Below are positions 31,340 to 39,444 of a DNA stretch of 48,686 nucleotides, piece after piece (position 1 is the first letter of the stretch; each line of letters opens with the position of its first letter). A model generated the notes under the pieces. The model worked only from the letters and a program-made list of their open reading frames with translations. It had not been told where the DNA came from and did no database searches. The DNA is from Minisyncoccota bacterium. GTDB lineage: Bacteria; Patescibacteriota; Minisyncoccia; Phycocordibacterales; Phycocordibacteraceae. The position numbers and the translations under genes are program-made. Where the stretch lies: NCBI GenBank assembly GCA_022842585.1, contig JALHPI010000003.1, forward strand, positions 1 to 48,686. Reading direction: 5' to 3'.

Positions 31340-32483
31340 TTGGTTCGCCGTAGAGCGGTGTTTGATGCAGATCTATCCATGGGAGGGAATTCGCTTCGAT
31401 GAAACCCCAGCGCTGTTCGTCAGCAGATAGTTGTGGATCTGGAATGATGAGGTCGAAACCTACGACCGCAAGATGCACATTCTTCGCGGCTTTCTCTATA
31501 AGCGGAATAAAGGAAGGATGTATGGAGCGTCCGTGCTCGCGGTTTCTCCCGCCGCTACTGGCTCCTGCGCGGTAGGTGAGGGGAAGGGAAACGCCTTCGG
31601 GCAGAACGTCCGTGAGCGCGTATCCGCGGCGGCGAACATATGCCTCATGCGAACTGGTAAGGGTAATATCCGCCACACCTGCCGGCTTTTCCGCGTTCGC
31701 CTTTTGAACAAGCTCGCTAATCGTCGAAACGCCGTCTCCGGTGACGGTAGGGTAGAGGGATTCTAGGAAGCCGACGAGCACACCGTCTACGCACGTCGCC
31801 CGGCAGAGATTTCCCTCCATATGTTCCTCAATGCTCGCAAGCACGCAAACTTCCGTTGCACTTTTGAGCGCTACCTCCAAGTCTTCGTCGGTTTTTACGA
31901 ACGGATAGGTATGACGGCCATTTGAGCCCGACTGCGGTTTTACGCACACGGTCCCCAGTTCGGACAGTACCTGCTTCGCACGGCGGTAGGTGCGTACGCT
32001 ATAACTCTTCGGGACGGGAAGACCGAGCGTGCGAAGCGTACGCTTGAATGCCACTTTATCGTCCATATCAAGCGACTCGGTTTTCTCAAGTGCAGGCGGT
32101 ATCGGGATACTCTGAAAAAAATGCCGTTTTCCGTTTATAAAAATTTCAAACATATCGCTTGGTTGTCCGAACAGGAAGAGCTGGCGCATGGGTATGTTTC
32201 GTGCGTTCGCTTCGCGCCATATGAGACGCGAGCGGTCCGAATGCGCTTTCCCGAGGTCTTCGCTAAGCGTAAGAAATCCAAACGTTTTTCCGAAGAAAAA
32301 TGCAGCGCGCCCAAGTGTGCTTACGAGATATTCGCCGAACGTTGCAAAAAAACGAAGCACAGGAGCGTTTCGTATACTTCCAAGTTTTAGTGCGAGCACA
32401 TCTGAGGAATTAGTAAGCCAGAGGGCGCTATGGCTCGCCTTGGCAAAGCCACATTCGATGCAATCTTTAGCAGAGGTGCTCAT
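31296..32483 (-). CDS. ATP-grasp ligase-like protein
   Basis: 395 residues. The ATP-grasp core starts near residue 140: FKRTLRTLGLPVPKSY, then GTVCVKPQSGSNGRHTYPFVK (ATP-binding lysine and glycine loop), EEHMEGNLCRATCVDGVLVGFL and, near the end, GFDLIIPD...WGFIEANSLPWIDLH, the Mg-binding DxxE...EN.N-like region. It resembles cyanophycin-synthetase and glutathione-ligase domains that join amino acids or peptides. The N-terminal ~130 residues are unassigned. Substrate unknown. Confidence 0.75.
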   Translation of the reverse strand: MSTSAKDCIECGFAKASHSALWLTNSSDVLALKLGSIRNAPVLRFFATFGEYLVSTLGRAAFFFGKTFGFLTLSEDLGKAHSDRSRLIWREANARNIPMRQLFLFGQPSDMFEIFINGKRHFFQSIPIPPALEKTESLDMDDKVAFKRTLRTLGLPVPKSYSVRTYRRAKQVLSELGTVCVKPQSGSNGRHTYPFVKTDEDLEVALKSATEVCVLASIEEHMEGNLCRATCVDGVLVGFLESLYPTVTGDGVSTISELVQKANAEKPAGVADITLTSSHEAYVRRRGYALTDVLPEGVSLPLTYRAGASSGGRNREHGRSIHPSFIPLIEKAAKNVHLAVVGFDLIIPDPQLSADEQRWGFIEANSLPWIDLHQTPLYGEPINLAPSVWDLWKKY

Positions 32484-32502
32484 GGCGTTTCGTGGAGTAT
32501 AT

Positions 32503-32537
32503 CAAAAAAGCACGAAGCCCCTTTCGGGGCTTCGTGC
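32503..32537 (-). terminator. Strong terminator of an unidentified minus-strand transcript
   Basis: GCACGAAGCCCC, GAAA loop, GGGGCTTCGTGC, then CTTTTTTG on the minus strand. It lies upstream of the ATP-grasp gene, so it must end a short transcript starting near 32600-32700. I found no convincing ORF there. Confidence 0.75.
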
Positions 32538-32717
32538 AGGGATTCGTTCGAATCTAGTGTCCTCCTCCGATCATAGGCGTCGTGCTAATGAGTAACCTCT
32601 ATAGTGTACTCCTAGTCGTCTGTATGTTTTCGTGTTCCTAGTGGATAACTGGAGGTATGGGTGCTCACAGGTTGTGCCACAGGATATTAGGAGTATCATT
32701 GTCTTGAGGTCGCATTG

Positions 32718-32745
32718 CCAGCCGAAACGGGCGGCTTTCTTTTTT
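32718..32745 (+). terminator. Possible attenuator/terminator before acidic micropeptide
   Basis: AGCCG, seven-base loop, CGGCT, then TTCTTTTTTG. A short stem but a good T-run, 50 bases upstream of the ATG at 32795. Confidence 0.4.
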
Positions 32746-32794
32746 GCCGATTTTGGCAGGGAAGTGAAGTTTGCTCGAAACTAATCAAACAACC

Positions 32795-32890
32795 ATGGAC
32801 GATACCCAGATGGACCCTATGGCACCAGCAATGGAGCCTGAAGTTACCGAAGAGGCTCCGGCAATGCCGGAAGAAGAAGCGGCTGCGTAA
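32795..32890 (+). CDS. Acidic Met/Pro/Glu-rich micropeptide (31 aa)
   Basis: An ORF of MDDTQMDPMAPAMEPE... type: of 31 residues, nine are Asp/Glu, five Met, and it ends EEEAAA. No hydrophobic segment or known motif. It sits between a T-run hairpin and the GC hairpin at 32904-32939, so it is a self-contained unit. The biased composition is unlike the other frames here. No strong ribosome-binding site is seen. Confidence 0.5.
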   Translation: MDDTQMDPMAPAMEPEVTEEAPAMPEEEAAA

Positions 32891-32903
32891 GCAGTTCTTC
32901 GTT

Positions 32904-32939
32904 ACAACGCCCAGTCCCACGCGTGGGGCTGGGCGTTGT
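32904..32939. repeat. Hairpin resembling paired ends of the CCAGCCCC elements
   Basis: ACAACGCCCAGTCCCACG pairs with CGTGGGGCTGGGCGTTGT with one mismatch. The arms contain CCCAGTCCCAC and GTGGGGCTGGG, the terminal 11 bases of the elements in rnpB with one change, joined with no body. No T-run follows, so a simple terminator is less likely. Confidence 0.5.
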
Positions 32940-32988
32940 CCGTTGCAAAGTGGGGGAGTCGGCGCTTTAATACAGGTACTACTCTCAT

Positions 32989-33951
32989 ATGAGCGCCAAC
33001 GGATTCGGGACTATTCAGGTTTTTGCGACCAACGTTGGAAAAGAACTTGCGGAGAAGATATGTCAAGACCTGGGGATAACTCTCGGCCAGGCGAGATTGG
33101 CGCGTTTTAAGGATGGGGAAGTAGACGTACAGATACTGGAGAACGTGCGCGGCAACGATATCTTCATCGTAGCTCCCACCCAGCCACCGGCGGATAACCT
33201 GCTTGAAGCAATTTTCCTCGCAGAAGCTGCACGTCTCTCCTCTGCCGGAAGAATTACGCTCGTAATCCCCTACTTCGGCTATGCACGCGCGGACCGGAAA
33301 GACGCCCCCCGCAAAGCCATTGCCGCTCGCCTTGCCTTTAAGATGCTCGAAGTCGCCCATCCGAACCGCTTCCTCATGCTTGATATCCATGCCGAGCAGA
33401 CCCTGGCCACGGTCGAGTATGCGGTCACGGACCACCTCTACGGCTCAGCGGTCGGAGTCCCCCATTTGAAGAAACTTTTGGACGGAAAGGACTTCGTCAT
33501 TGCCTCTCCTGACCGCGGCGGAGGCGCGCGCGCCATCAAGTACGCAACTCTGCTTGGTCACGATGATTTCGTATTCTTCTCCAAACAGCGCGCAAGCGCC
33601 GGTGAGGTAAAACAGGACTCCATTAAAATAATCGGTGATGTGAAAGGAAAGCTCGTGGTGCTCGTGGACGACATGATAGACAGCGGTGGCACGATGATTG
33701 CGGACGCGGCCGCCGCAAAGGCGGAAGGTGCGACCGAAGTGTGGGCGTTTGCCACCCACGGGCTCTTTTCCGCAGGAGCACTTGAGAGATTCAAAACAAG
33801 CGCGATAGACCGAGTATTCACCACCGACTCCGTGTACCACGACCCGAAAGAGCTTGCCGACGCGAAAGTAGAAGTCATTTCCGTATCCACGCTTCTTGCG
33901 AGCGCCATCAAGCGGACGCATGACGGGGAATCACTTTCTTCATTGATATAA
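32989..33951 (+). CDS. prs: Ribose-phosphate pyrophosphokinase
   Basis: 320 residues. FKDGEVDVQILENVRGNDIF, YFGYARADRKDAPRKAI, MLDIHAEQ (divalent-metal and flexible-loop region) and LVVLVDDMIDSGGTM (PRPP-binding loop) are PRPP synthetase signatures. It makes PRPP for purF, pyrimidines and histidine-type reactions. The ATG is preceded at six bases by TACTAC, a weak -10. Confidence 0.94.
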   Translation: MSANGFGTIQVFATNVGKELAEKICQDLGITLGQARLARFKDGEVDVQILENVRGNDIFIVAPTQPPADNLLEAIFLAEAARLSSAGRITLVIPYFGYARADRKDAPRKAIAARLAFKMLEVAHPNRFLMLDIHAEQTLATVEYAVTDHLYGSAVGVPHLKKLLDGKDFVIASPDRGGGARAIKYATLLGHDDFVFFSKQRASAGEVKQDSIKIIGDVKGKLVVLVDDMIDSGGTMIADAAAAKAEGATEVWAFATHGLFSAGALERFKTSAIDRVFTTDSVYHDPKELADAKVEVISVSTLLASAIKRTHDGESLSSLI

Positions 33952-34041
33952 AAAGAAATTTGACTTCCCTACTTTTCTAAACTAAAAATAACCTGCTGAG
34001 TCGGACAGCGGAATCCGATGTATCACGCCGAGGAGGCGGAT

Positions 34042-34251
34042 ATGATAACCACCCTGTACTATCCTAAGAGTTTCGTACTACGAGTGAAAGCGACCTTTCC
34101 GGACGACCTGACACTGCACGCGCTGCTTGATAGCGGTTCCAAAGAAGTCGGTAAGCATCTCGAAGACCTCGAGAAGCAGTTGACCGTCAAGACCACTTTT
34201 CACGCGGAATGGAGTCAGTGGGTCGAACTGAAGGAGGCTAACGCCCGGTAA
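34042..34251 (+). CDS. Uncharacterised 69-residue protein
   Basis: Not recognised. Soluble, alpha/beta-like: YYPKSFVLRVKATFPDD, then a helix-rich middle with LLDSGSKEVGKHLEDLEKQL. The start is decided by GAGGAGG six bases before the ATG at 34042, one of the strongest ribosome-binding sites in the window. Its own terminator follows. Confidence 0.6.
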   Translation: MITTLYYPKSFVLRVKATFPDDLTLHALLDSGSKEVGKHLEDLEKQLTVKTTFHAEWSQWVELKEANAR

Positions 34252-34267
34252 CACGAAACGAAGGGTG

Positions 34268-34304
34268 AAGCCCCCCATCTTCGATGACGGGGGGCTTTGC
34301 TTTG
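34268..34304 (+). terminator. Terminator
   Basis: AAGCCCCCCATC stem with GATGACGGGGGGCTT, followed by TGCTTTG. Confidence 0.7.
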
Positions 34305-34322
34305 TATATCTCCGGTGCGAAT

Positions 34323-34425
34323 AAAAATACTTCAGATACGAGGCGCGAGCGAGTAGCGAACGAGGCGTACAAGAGTACGACGAGTGAGAAACGGAGCGAG
34401 CAACAAAGTAGCTGAAGCTATTTTT
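34323..34425. repeat. Palindromic intergenic element near trxB 3' end
   Basis: Arms AAAAATACTTCAGATAC (34323-34339) and GTAGCTGAAGCTATTTTT (34408-34425) pair with two bulges. An inner hairpin CGTAC/GTACG sits among several GAGCGAG-like repeats. Its content resembles parts of the tRNA-associated core (TACGACGAGTGAG), but too weakly to group them. Confidence 0.5.
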
Positions 34426-34434
34426 AAAGCACTA

Positions 34435-35358
34435 CTAACGAGTTTTAATCCACTGGTAAATATCTTCGAGCGCCTTCACCGCATCTCCCGCAGCGATGTT
34501 GTTCTGGTGGTAGAGCTCGTCCGTACAGTCTCCCGCAGCCCACACGCCCTCCACGCTCGTATGCTGATTCTTCGGGTCGGTGACGACGCGTCCTACTTCA
34601 TCAAGTTTCACTAACTCTTTTGCGAAGTCGGTGTTCGGCATGACGCCTACTTCGACAAAGATGCCGGTCGTCGCAAGCTCGCGCTGTTCCTTGGTATCCA
34701 AGTCCTCTATAACGAGCGCGTTTACAAATTTCTCACCTTTTACTTCCACGGGAGCCGTATGGAGAAGCGCGGTCATCTTAGGGTTTGCGAGTACTTTTTC
34801 TACGGTAATGGCATCGGCCTTGAAAGAATGACGGCGGTGGAGGAGTGTGACGGACTTCGCGTAGGCGAGGAGCTGAGCGGCCGTTTCAAAGCCAGCATTC
34901 CCGCCGCCGATAACCACGACGTCTTGGTCGGCGAATAGAGGGCCATCGCATGAGGCACAGTAGGTGACGCCCTTATGCTCAAAGGCGTCTGCACCCGGTA
35001 CTTCAAGGCGTCTGCGGGCCGCGCCCGAAGCGATAAGCACTGCAGTCGCTTCAAAGGACTTTCCTCCCGTTGTGGTCGCCTTGAATCCCCCATCCACTTT
35101 CTCAAGCTTTGCGACACGCTCCCCGATGACGCTTTCAAGCTTGTCTGCTTTATATGCTTCCAGATGCTCCTTCAGGGATTTTGCAAGGTCTGCGCCAGAA
35201 ATATTTACCGTACCTATCCAGTTCTGTATACCTTCAGAAACGGTGGACTGTCCACCGATTTCTTCCGCGATGAGCACGCTTTTAAGATGCTTGCGAGCGG
35301 CATATACGCCCGCCGCTATACCTGCTGGTCCGCCCCCGATGATGATTAGATCGTTCAT
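34435..35358 (-). CDS. trxB: Thioredoxin reductase
   Basis: 307 residues. DLIIIGGGPAGIAAGVYAAR binds FAD, GVTYCASCDG holds the redox pair Cys134/Cys137, VVVIGGGNAGFETA binds NADPH, and GVWAAGDCTD closes the FAD domain. It reduces thioredoxin or glutaredoxin-like proteins such as the one at 13220-13477. TATACT lies nine bases before the ATG. A 20-bp palindrome identical to one before tsaD lies 65 bases upstream. Confidence 0.95.
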   Translation of the reverse strand: MNDLIIIGGGPAGIAAGVYAARKHLKSVLIAEEIGGQSTVSEGIQNWIGTVNISGADLAKSLKEHLEAYKADKLESVIGERVAKLEKVDGGFKATTTGGKSFEATAVLIASGAARRRLEVPGADAFEHKGVTYCASCDGPLFADQDVVVIGGGNAGFETAAQLLAYAKSVTLLHRRHSFKADAITVEKVLANPKMTALLHTAPVEVKGEKFVNALVIEDLDTKEQRELATTGIFVEVGVMPNTDFAKELVKLDEVGRVVTDPKNQHTSVEGVWAAGDCTDELYHQNNIAAGDAVKALEDIYQWIKTR

Positions 35359-35422
35359 AGTCCGTGCAGTATATCAAAAAATTTATCTACCTGCTTCAGA
35401 ACCTCCTACACCACCTTCTAAA

Positions 35423-35442
35423 TGATATGATATATCATATCA
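35423..35442. promoter_or_regulatory. 20-bp palindrome upstream of trxB
   Basis: TGATATGATATATCATATCA, the same 20 bases as at 20171-20190, extended here by one A/T pair. Confidence 0.55.
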
Positions 35443-35469
35443 TTTTAATACAGGGGTATGTACCACAAG

Positions 35470-35514
35470 GTAAAGGAAAAGGCGGTCAACGAGCGTGAGA
35501 TCTCGTTAACCGCC
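35470..35514 (-). terminator. Terminator of micropeptide gene
   Basis: On the minus strand: GGCGGTTAACGAG, eight-base loop, CTCGTTGACCGCC, then TTTTCCTTT. Confidence 0.8.
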
Positions 35515-35555
35515 TCCTGCGCCCCTAGGCGACTTTTTTCGGACCCTACCAGTCC

Positions 35556-35657
35556 TTAGCTAGCTGAACCGCCATCGCCATTTTGGCGAATGAGAACGGT
35601 GCCGCCGTCGATGCCGTCGCCGTCGGGCTCCGGGTTGTATGTGTGTTGCGTGCGCAT
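35556..35657 (-). CDS. Gly/Asp-rich micropeptide (33 aa)
   Basis: Minus-strand ORF beginning MRTQHTYNPEPDGDG and ending with a GDGGSAS tail. AAGGAG lies seven bases before the ATG, and a strong terminator closes the unit, so it is a genuine short transcription unit. No hydrophobic segment. Its leader shares a hairpin motif with the micropeptide gene at 45452-45580. Function unknown. Confidence 0.55.
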   Translation of the reverse strand: MRTQHTYNPEPDGDGIDGGTVLIRQNGDGGSAS

Positions 35658-35686
35658 AATCTTTCTCCTTCTGCGCGTTGCACCAA

Positions 35687-35716
35687 TTGTTTCAGCCGGA
35701 AATGCACCGGCCTCCA
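35687..35716 (-). promoter_or_regulatory. Shared leader hairpin motif, copy 1
   Basis: Minus strand: TGTGGAGG, then stem CCGG, loop TGCATTT, CCGG, then CTGAAACAA. The same order occurs at 45625-45660 with a different stem. Confidence 0.45.
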
Positions 35717-35769
35717 CATATAAAAGACTACACCTCAGTAAGTAAAAAACAACGCAGGTTTCCTTTTCC

Positions 35770-35938
35770 CACGGAGCGAGGAGTGCGGTTCGGAAGATTC
35801 GGAAGAGTAGAGAAGCTGGTCAGGCATGGTGTTTTGGTATCCCTATGCGCGAAGCGCTATACCAAAACCTGACCGCGGAACTTAGAAAACCACCCGCTGG
35901 GGTGGTTTTCGCTCTTCCGAACTGCGCTCCGAGTGGAG
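35770..35938. other. Nested inverted repeats at the ftsZ 3' side
   Basis: Three stems are visible: GGTCAGG..TTTTGGTAT with ATACCAAAACCTGACC (about 35819-35873), GTGCGGTTCGGAAGA with TCTTCCGAACTGCGC (about 35781 and 35913), and the ftsZ terminator. No gene. It shares no conserved blocks with the other palindromic families that I could see. Confidence 0.5.
35884..35911 (-). terminator. ftsZ terminator
   Basis: On the minus strand: GAAAACCACCCC, short loop, GGGTGGTTTTCTAAG, about 30 bases after the ftsZ stop. Confidence 0.75.
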
Positions 35939-37174
35939 CTATTTTTTGTTGCGACGGAGGAAGCTCGGAATCGCTCCACCCCATGAGTCATCATCTTCCA
36001 CAATCGGTTTTATGACCTCTACCGGCTTCTCGCTTCTGGCAGTCACGATAGGCTCCGGACGCTCTTTCTTCGGCTCATCATCAAGAGTAGCGGCCTTCTC
36101 GGGCTTTGGCATTTCGTTATAAATCTTGCCACGGACCTGTTCCTGCTCCTGCTTTGGCATGGAGAAAAGGGAACGCTCCGCAGGCGCGAGGTGCGACACA
36201 GCGCCTTCCATCGCGTGTTCTGGGAAACCGGTCGCGATGACGATGATGCGGATTTGACCTTTCTTAAGCTTCTCGTCGCGCATGATACCGAAGATAATCT
36301 TCGCGTTCTTATCAACCGACTCGCCGATGACTTTTGCCGCTTCCTGGACTTCCAAGATACCGAGGTCTTCGGCACCGGCGACGACGAAGAGGATACCTCG
36401 TGCGCCATTGATGGAAACATCGAGCAATGGGGAATTGACGGCGGCTGCGGCGGCGTCGCGTGCGCGGTTGTCACCCTCGGCGACACCAATACCCATGAGG
36501 GCCGGACCTGCGCCTTCCATAATCGCCTTGATGTCGTTGAAGTCGGTGTTGATTTCTCCCGGAGTAGTGATGACATCAGAGACGCCTTCCACCGCCTGAC
36601 GGAGGATTTCGTCACAGAGCGCAAACGCGCTCTTTGCGGTCGTGTTCGCTTCGACGATAGAGAGGAGCTTGTCGTTCGGAATGACGAGGAACGCATCCAC
36701 TTCTTTTTTCAGTTCGGAGAGGCCGCGGTCGGCTATTTCCGAGCGCTGTGCGCCTTCAAAAGCAAACGGCTTAGTGACCACGGCGACGGTGAGTGCGCCG
36801 AGCTCTTTTGCGATTTTTGCGACGATAGCGGATGCGCCGGTGCCGGTGCCACCGCCCATACCGCAGGTGATGAATACCATGTCGGAACCCTGGAGCGATT
36901 CCTGGATTTCCTGGCGCGTTTCTTCTGCTGCACGACGTCCGAGTTCCGGATTCATACCAGCACCAAGTCCGCGAGTCAGGTTCTTTCCGATGTGGATTTT
37001 GCGCTTTGCGAGAGAACGGTGGAGGTCTTGGGCATCAGTGTTTATCGCGACGAACTCTACGCCTTTCACTTTGCAGTTGATCATGTGATTCACTGCATTT
37101 AGTCCGGAACCGCCCACTCCGACGACGCGGATGCGCGCAAAGGTCTCAATCTCTGGAATGACGCGTTTAGACAT
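35939..37174 (-). CDS. ftsZ: Cell division GTPase FtsZ
   Basis: 411 residues. RVVGVGGSGLNAVNHM opens the GTPase domain, CGMGGGTGTGASA is the tubulin signature, and NTDFNDIKAIMEGAGPALMG is the synergy-loop (T7) region. A variable linker (residues ~325-395) leads to the conserved C-terminal peptide GAIPSFLRRNKK that binds FtsA. It is the last gene of the lepB-to-ftsZ cluster; a 344-base gap with its own structured repeat separates it from ftsA. Confidence 0.97.
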   Translation of the reverse strand: MSKRVIPEIETFARIRVVGVGGSGLNAVNHMINCKVKGVEFVAINTDAQDLHRSLAKRKIHIGKNLTRGLGAGMNPELGRRAAEETRQEIQESLQGSDMVFITCGMGGGTGTGASAIVAKIAKELGALTVAVVTKPFAFEGAQRSEIADRGLSELKKEVDAFLVIPNDKLLSIVEANTTAKSAFALCDEILRQAVEGVSDVITTPGEINTDFNDIKAIMEGAGPALMGIGVAEGDNRARDAAAAAVNSPLLDVSINGARGILFVVAGAEDLGILEVQEAAKVIGESVDKNAKIIFGIMRDEKLKKGQIRIIVIATGFPEHAMEGAVSHLAPAERSLFSMPKQEQEQVRGKIYNEMPKPEKAATLDDEPKKERPEPIVTARSEKPVEVIKPIVEDDDSWGGAIPSFLRRNKK

Positions 37175-37428
37175 AGGTAGGTTTTATAAAAATAAGGGCC
37201 CGTAAATAGTACTCCCGCAAAAGAGCTTTTCTTCGGAACGCTGTGCCCGCACAGTTGATTTATCATACTCCTCGGCGTAGCAGGTGCAAATGTTGCCACT
37301 ACCTATGTAAATGTGTTCTAAAAGTCCTCGCTTGCCGGACTACTATCGTTCAGGCGAAGACACCCTGCACTACCGTAGTCCGCCGCTCGTCTCCCCATAA
37401 GAATAGGGACCCATATCCTAAGAATTTT
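37175..37428. other. ftsA-ftsZ gap, part without a gene
   Basis: No ORF of note. A degenerate inverted copy of the stop-codon-linked repeat's end hairpin (CCCCATAAGAATAGGGACCC, 37394-37413) lies just before repeat copy B. On the minus strand TATAAA lies eight bases before the ftsZ ATG and may be its -10. Confidence 0.4.
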
Positions 37429-37521
37429 GGGGGTACCCCCATTCCTATGGGGGAAGCGAGCGGCCGATTATGTAAGCGAAGTTGTCTTCAACTGAGCAAA
37501 AATAATCGGGTAAGCGAGCTA
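37429..37521 (-). repeat. Stop-codon-linked repeat, copy B (ftsA)
   Basis: On the minus strand it begins TAG (the ftsA stop) CTCGCTTACC, has stem CCGATTAT/ATAATCGG with an inner GAAGTTG/CAACTG hairpin, and ends CGCTCGCTTCCCCC with hairpin CCCCCATAGGAATGGGGG. Confidence 0.72.
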
Positions 37522-38691
37522 TGGAAGGAACTGACGGAAAAAGCGCTTCAGCATCTTACCTGCCTCCGTAACGGTCGCGTTCCCACGCCGCGGAGCGTCT
37601 GTGTCTCCAGTAAGGCCCCAGAGTGCGATGCCGTAGGCGACCGCCCAGGTGGCGTCGCGCACCTTCGACTCCCCCGCTACCTGCATTTCCGCGATGCGTG
37701 AAGGGAGTGCGAGCGTGCCTTTCGCTATGTCCGTGATGGAGCCTTGGCCCGAGCCTCCGCCTGAAAGGATGATGCCGGCAGGGAGGTTGCCACGCTTACC
37801 GAGCGCTTTCAGATGCTGGTCGATGAGATTGAACATGGCGCGGAATTTCGAAGCGATGATATCGTCCACTTTTTTCTTCGGATACATCGCACCCGAAAGA
37901 CGACCCATCTTTATGCGCTCCGCGTCTTCAAGCGATACTCGGAATCCGAGTGCGAGTTCATCCGTGATGGATGCGCCACCCGACGGAAATACTTTTACGG
38001 ATACGGGTACGTTTTCGTCGTACACGACGATGGAGAGCGTTTCGGCGCCGATGTTCGCCAACACGCAGCCTTTCATCTTCTGGTCTTTCGAGAGAGTGAC
38101 GTATGAGCCTGCGAGAGGAGATGCCATGCAATCGAGCACTTCCACATCCGCAGCTTCCACCGCGTTCGTGAGCGTGTCGGCGTGGCTTTCAAGGCAGGTG
38201 ATAAAAAGATAGTCGCCTTCAAGGCGCGTACCGCGTAGTCCAATCGGGTCACCAAGCACCTTGTTCCCATCGACGCGGAATTCAATGGGGATTTCGTGGA
38301 GGATACGGCGGTTTAAAAATTGCGGCTGCGCGACGTGTCGGGCGCTCTCAAGCGCCTTTTCCAAATCAAGGTCGGTGACTTCCTGATCGGCCCGCGAGAT
38401 GACTGACGTACCGGTAGCGCGCGCCTCATCAAGGGAAATACCGCCGATAGCGAGGAACGCGTTCTTTATGGGGATGCGCGCGATGTTTTCCGCTTGGCGG
38501 CGCGCATTTTTCACGGTCGCTGCGACGTCCTCCGCGTCGACCACGTAGCCGTGGCGCATACCCGCAGACGAGGCAAGACCGGTACCGATGATTTTAAGCT
38601 CTGACGACTTACCGGTTACGACCTCTTCAACGACCACGACTTTCGTCTGGTGCGTTCCGATGTCTATTCCGGTTGCTATTCGTCGAGGCAT
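37519..38691 (-). CDS. ftsA: Cell division protein FtsA
   Basis: 390 residues of actin-like ASKHA fold: IATGIDIGTHQTKVVVV (phosphate 1), VLANIGAETLSIVVY (phosphate 2) and GIILSGGGSGQGSI (adenosine motif). The C terminus, GKMLKRFFRQFLP, is an amphipathic basic/hydrophobic helix fitting the membrane-targeting sequence that tethers FtsZ. The start MPRRIATG overlaps the ybeY 3' end by 65 bases. Its stop codon forms the first bases of a structured repeat. Confidence 0.93.
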   Translation of the reverse strand: MPRRIATGIDIGTHQTKVVVVEEVVTGKSSELKIIGTGLASSAGMRHGYVVDAEDVAATVKNARRQAENIARIPIKNAFLAIGGISLDEARATGTSVISRADQEVTDLDLEKALESARHVAQPQFLNRRILHEIPIEFRVDGNKVLGDPIGLRGTRLEGDYLFITCLESHADTLTNAVEAADVEVLDCMASPLAGSYVTLSKDQKMKGCVLANIGAETLSIVVYDENVPVSVKVFPSGGASITDELALGFRVSLEDAERIKMGRLSGAMYPKKKVDDIIASKFRAMFNLIDQHLKALGKRGNLPAGIILSGGGSGQGSITDIAKGTLALPSRIAEMQVAGESKVRDATWAVAYGIALWGLTGDTDAPRRGNATVTEAGKMLKRFFRQFLP

Positions 38692-39085
38692 GTGGAGCAT
38701 TTCGCGAACTACTAATAATGCGAGCAAGCAGTGCTCGTTCCTTCTTCTCCATTGTAGGCCCGTGTGGGTATCCTTTCAAATGCATGAGTGCGTGGATAAA
38801 CAAAAAGCCGACGAATTGCGAGTACGGCATGTCGTAGGAAGGTGCTTGCTTTTCCGCTTCTTCAAGGCAAATAATGATTTCCCCACTTCTCTTTCCGGTT
38901 TCGTATGAGAGTACATTTGGTACGTATTTTTTTCGACGCAGATTCCAGTTCAAGGTCTTTGCGCGCGTCGCGCCCGCAAACACCAGAGAGATATCCCAAG
39001 CAGGCAGTACGGCTTTTACCGCTTCCTCGTACGCAAAACGAGGCGCAGGGCGCCTCGTCATGTTCCGTGTATCAAGAGTACTCAT
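38627..39085 (-). CDS. ybeY: Endoribonuclease YbeY
   Basis: 152 residues. FIHALMHLKGYPHG is the zinc-binding HxxxHxxxxxH motif. LNWNLRRKKYVPNVLSYE matches the LN..YR.KD.PTDVLSF block upstream, and GEIIIC follows. YbeY matures rRNA 3' ends and takes part in ribosome quality control. The last ~22 residues lie in the overlap with ftsA and are basic and Asn/Arg-rich. Confidence 0.9.
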   Translation of the reverse strand: MSTLDTRNMTRRPAPRFAYEEAVKAVLPAWDISLVFAGATRAKTLNWNLRRKKYVPNVLSYETGKRSGEIIICLEEAEKQAPSYDMPYSQFVGFLFIHALMHLKGYPHGPTMEKKERALLARIISSSRNAPHASTNSNRNRHRNAPDESRGR

Positions 39086-39109
39086 CAGGGGATGAGCCGG
39101 GGAAGCGAA

Positions 39110-39373
39110 TTAACGCTTGCGACCCTTTCCGCGAGGAGCCGAAAGGTCAATCTTTCCGAGCTTTACGAGCTCATTGAACTTAGCGCGGCGCTCGCCGGAA
39201 ACCATGGCGCGCTTATGGTCGACGTTCTTCGACTTCTGGCGTTCAAAGTACCGCTTCTTGCGCATCATGCGCACGAGGTTAAGACCCTGCGCGCGGCGGG
39301 AAAAGCGTCGGATAAGAGAAGCGGCGGATTCGTTTTTACCGCGCTTAACCTCTACGCGTATAGCGTTCATCAT
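39110..39373 (-). CDS. rpsU: Ribosomal protein bS21
   Basis: 87 residues, very basic: AIRVEVKRGKNESAASLIRRF and FERQKSKNVDHKRAM. RVEVKRG and RRF...G match the bS21 N terminus. It is longer than the ~70 residues of model bacteria, with a Lys/Gly/Arg tail. A second ATG three bases later (39370) is also possible. It lies 24 bases upstream of ybeY in the same direction. Confidence 0.88.
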   Translation of the reverse strand: MMNAIRVEVKRGKNESAASLIRRFSRRAQGLNLVRMMRKKRYFERQKSKNVDHKRAMVSGERRAKFNELVKLGKIDLSAPRGKGRKR

Positions 39374-39444
39374 AGTGAAACTAATCTACCACGCGCACTC
39401 TATGTGTGCAACAAAATAATCTTGTATCTTGACTCCTATCATCT

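Noticed and set aside
36191-37102. 303-codon plus-strand ORF opposite ftsZ
   Set aside because: It is antisense to a clear FtsZ gene and has no recognisable domain.
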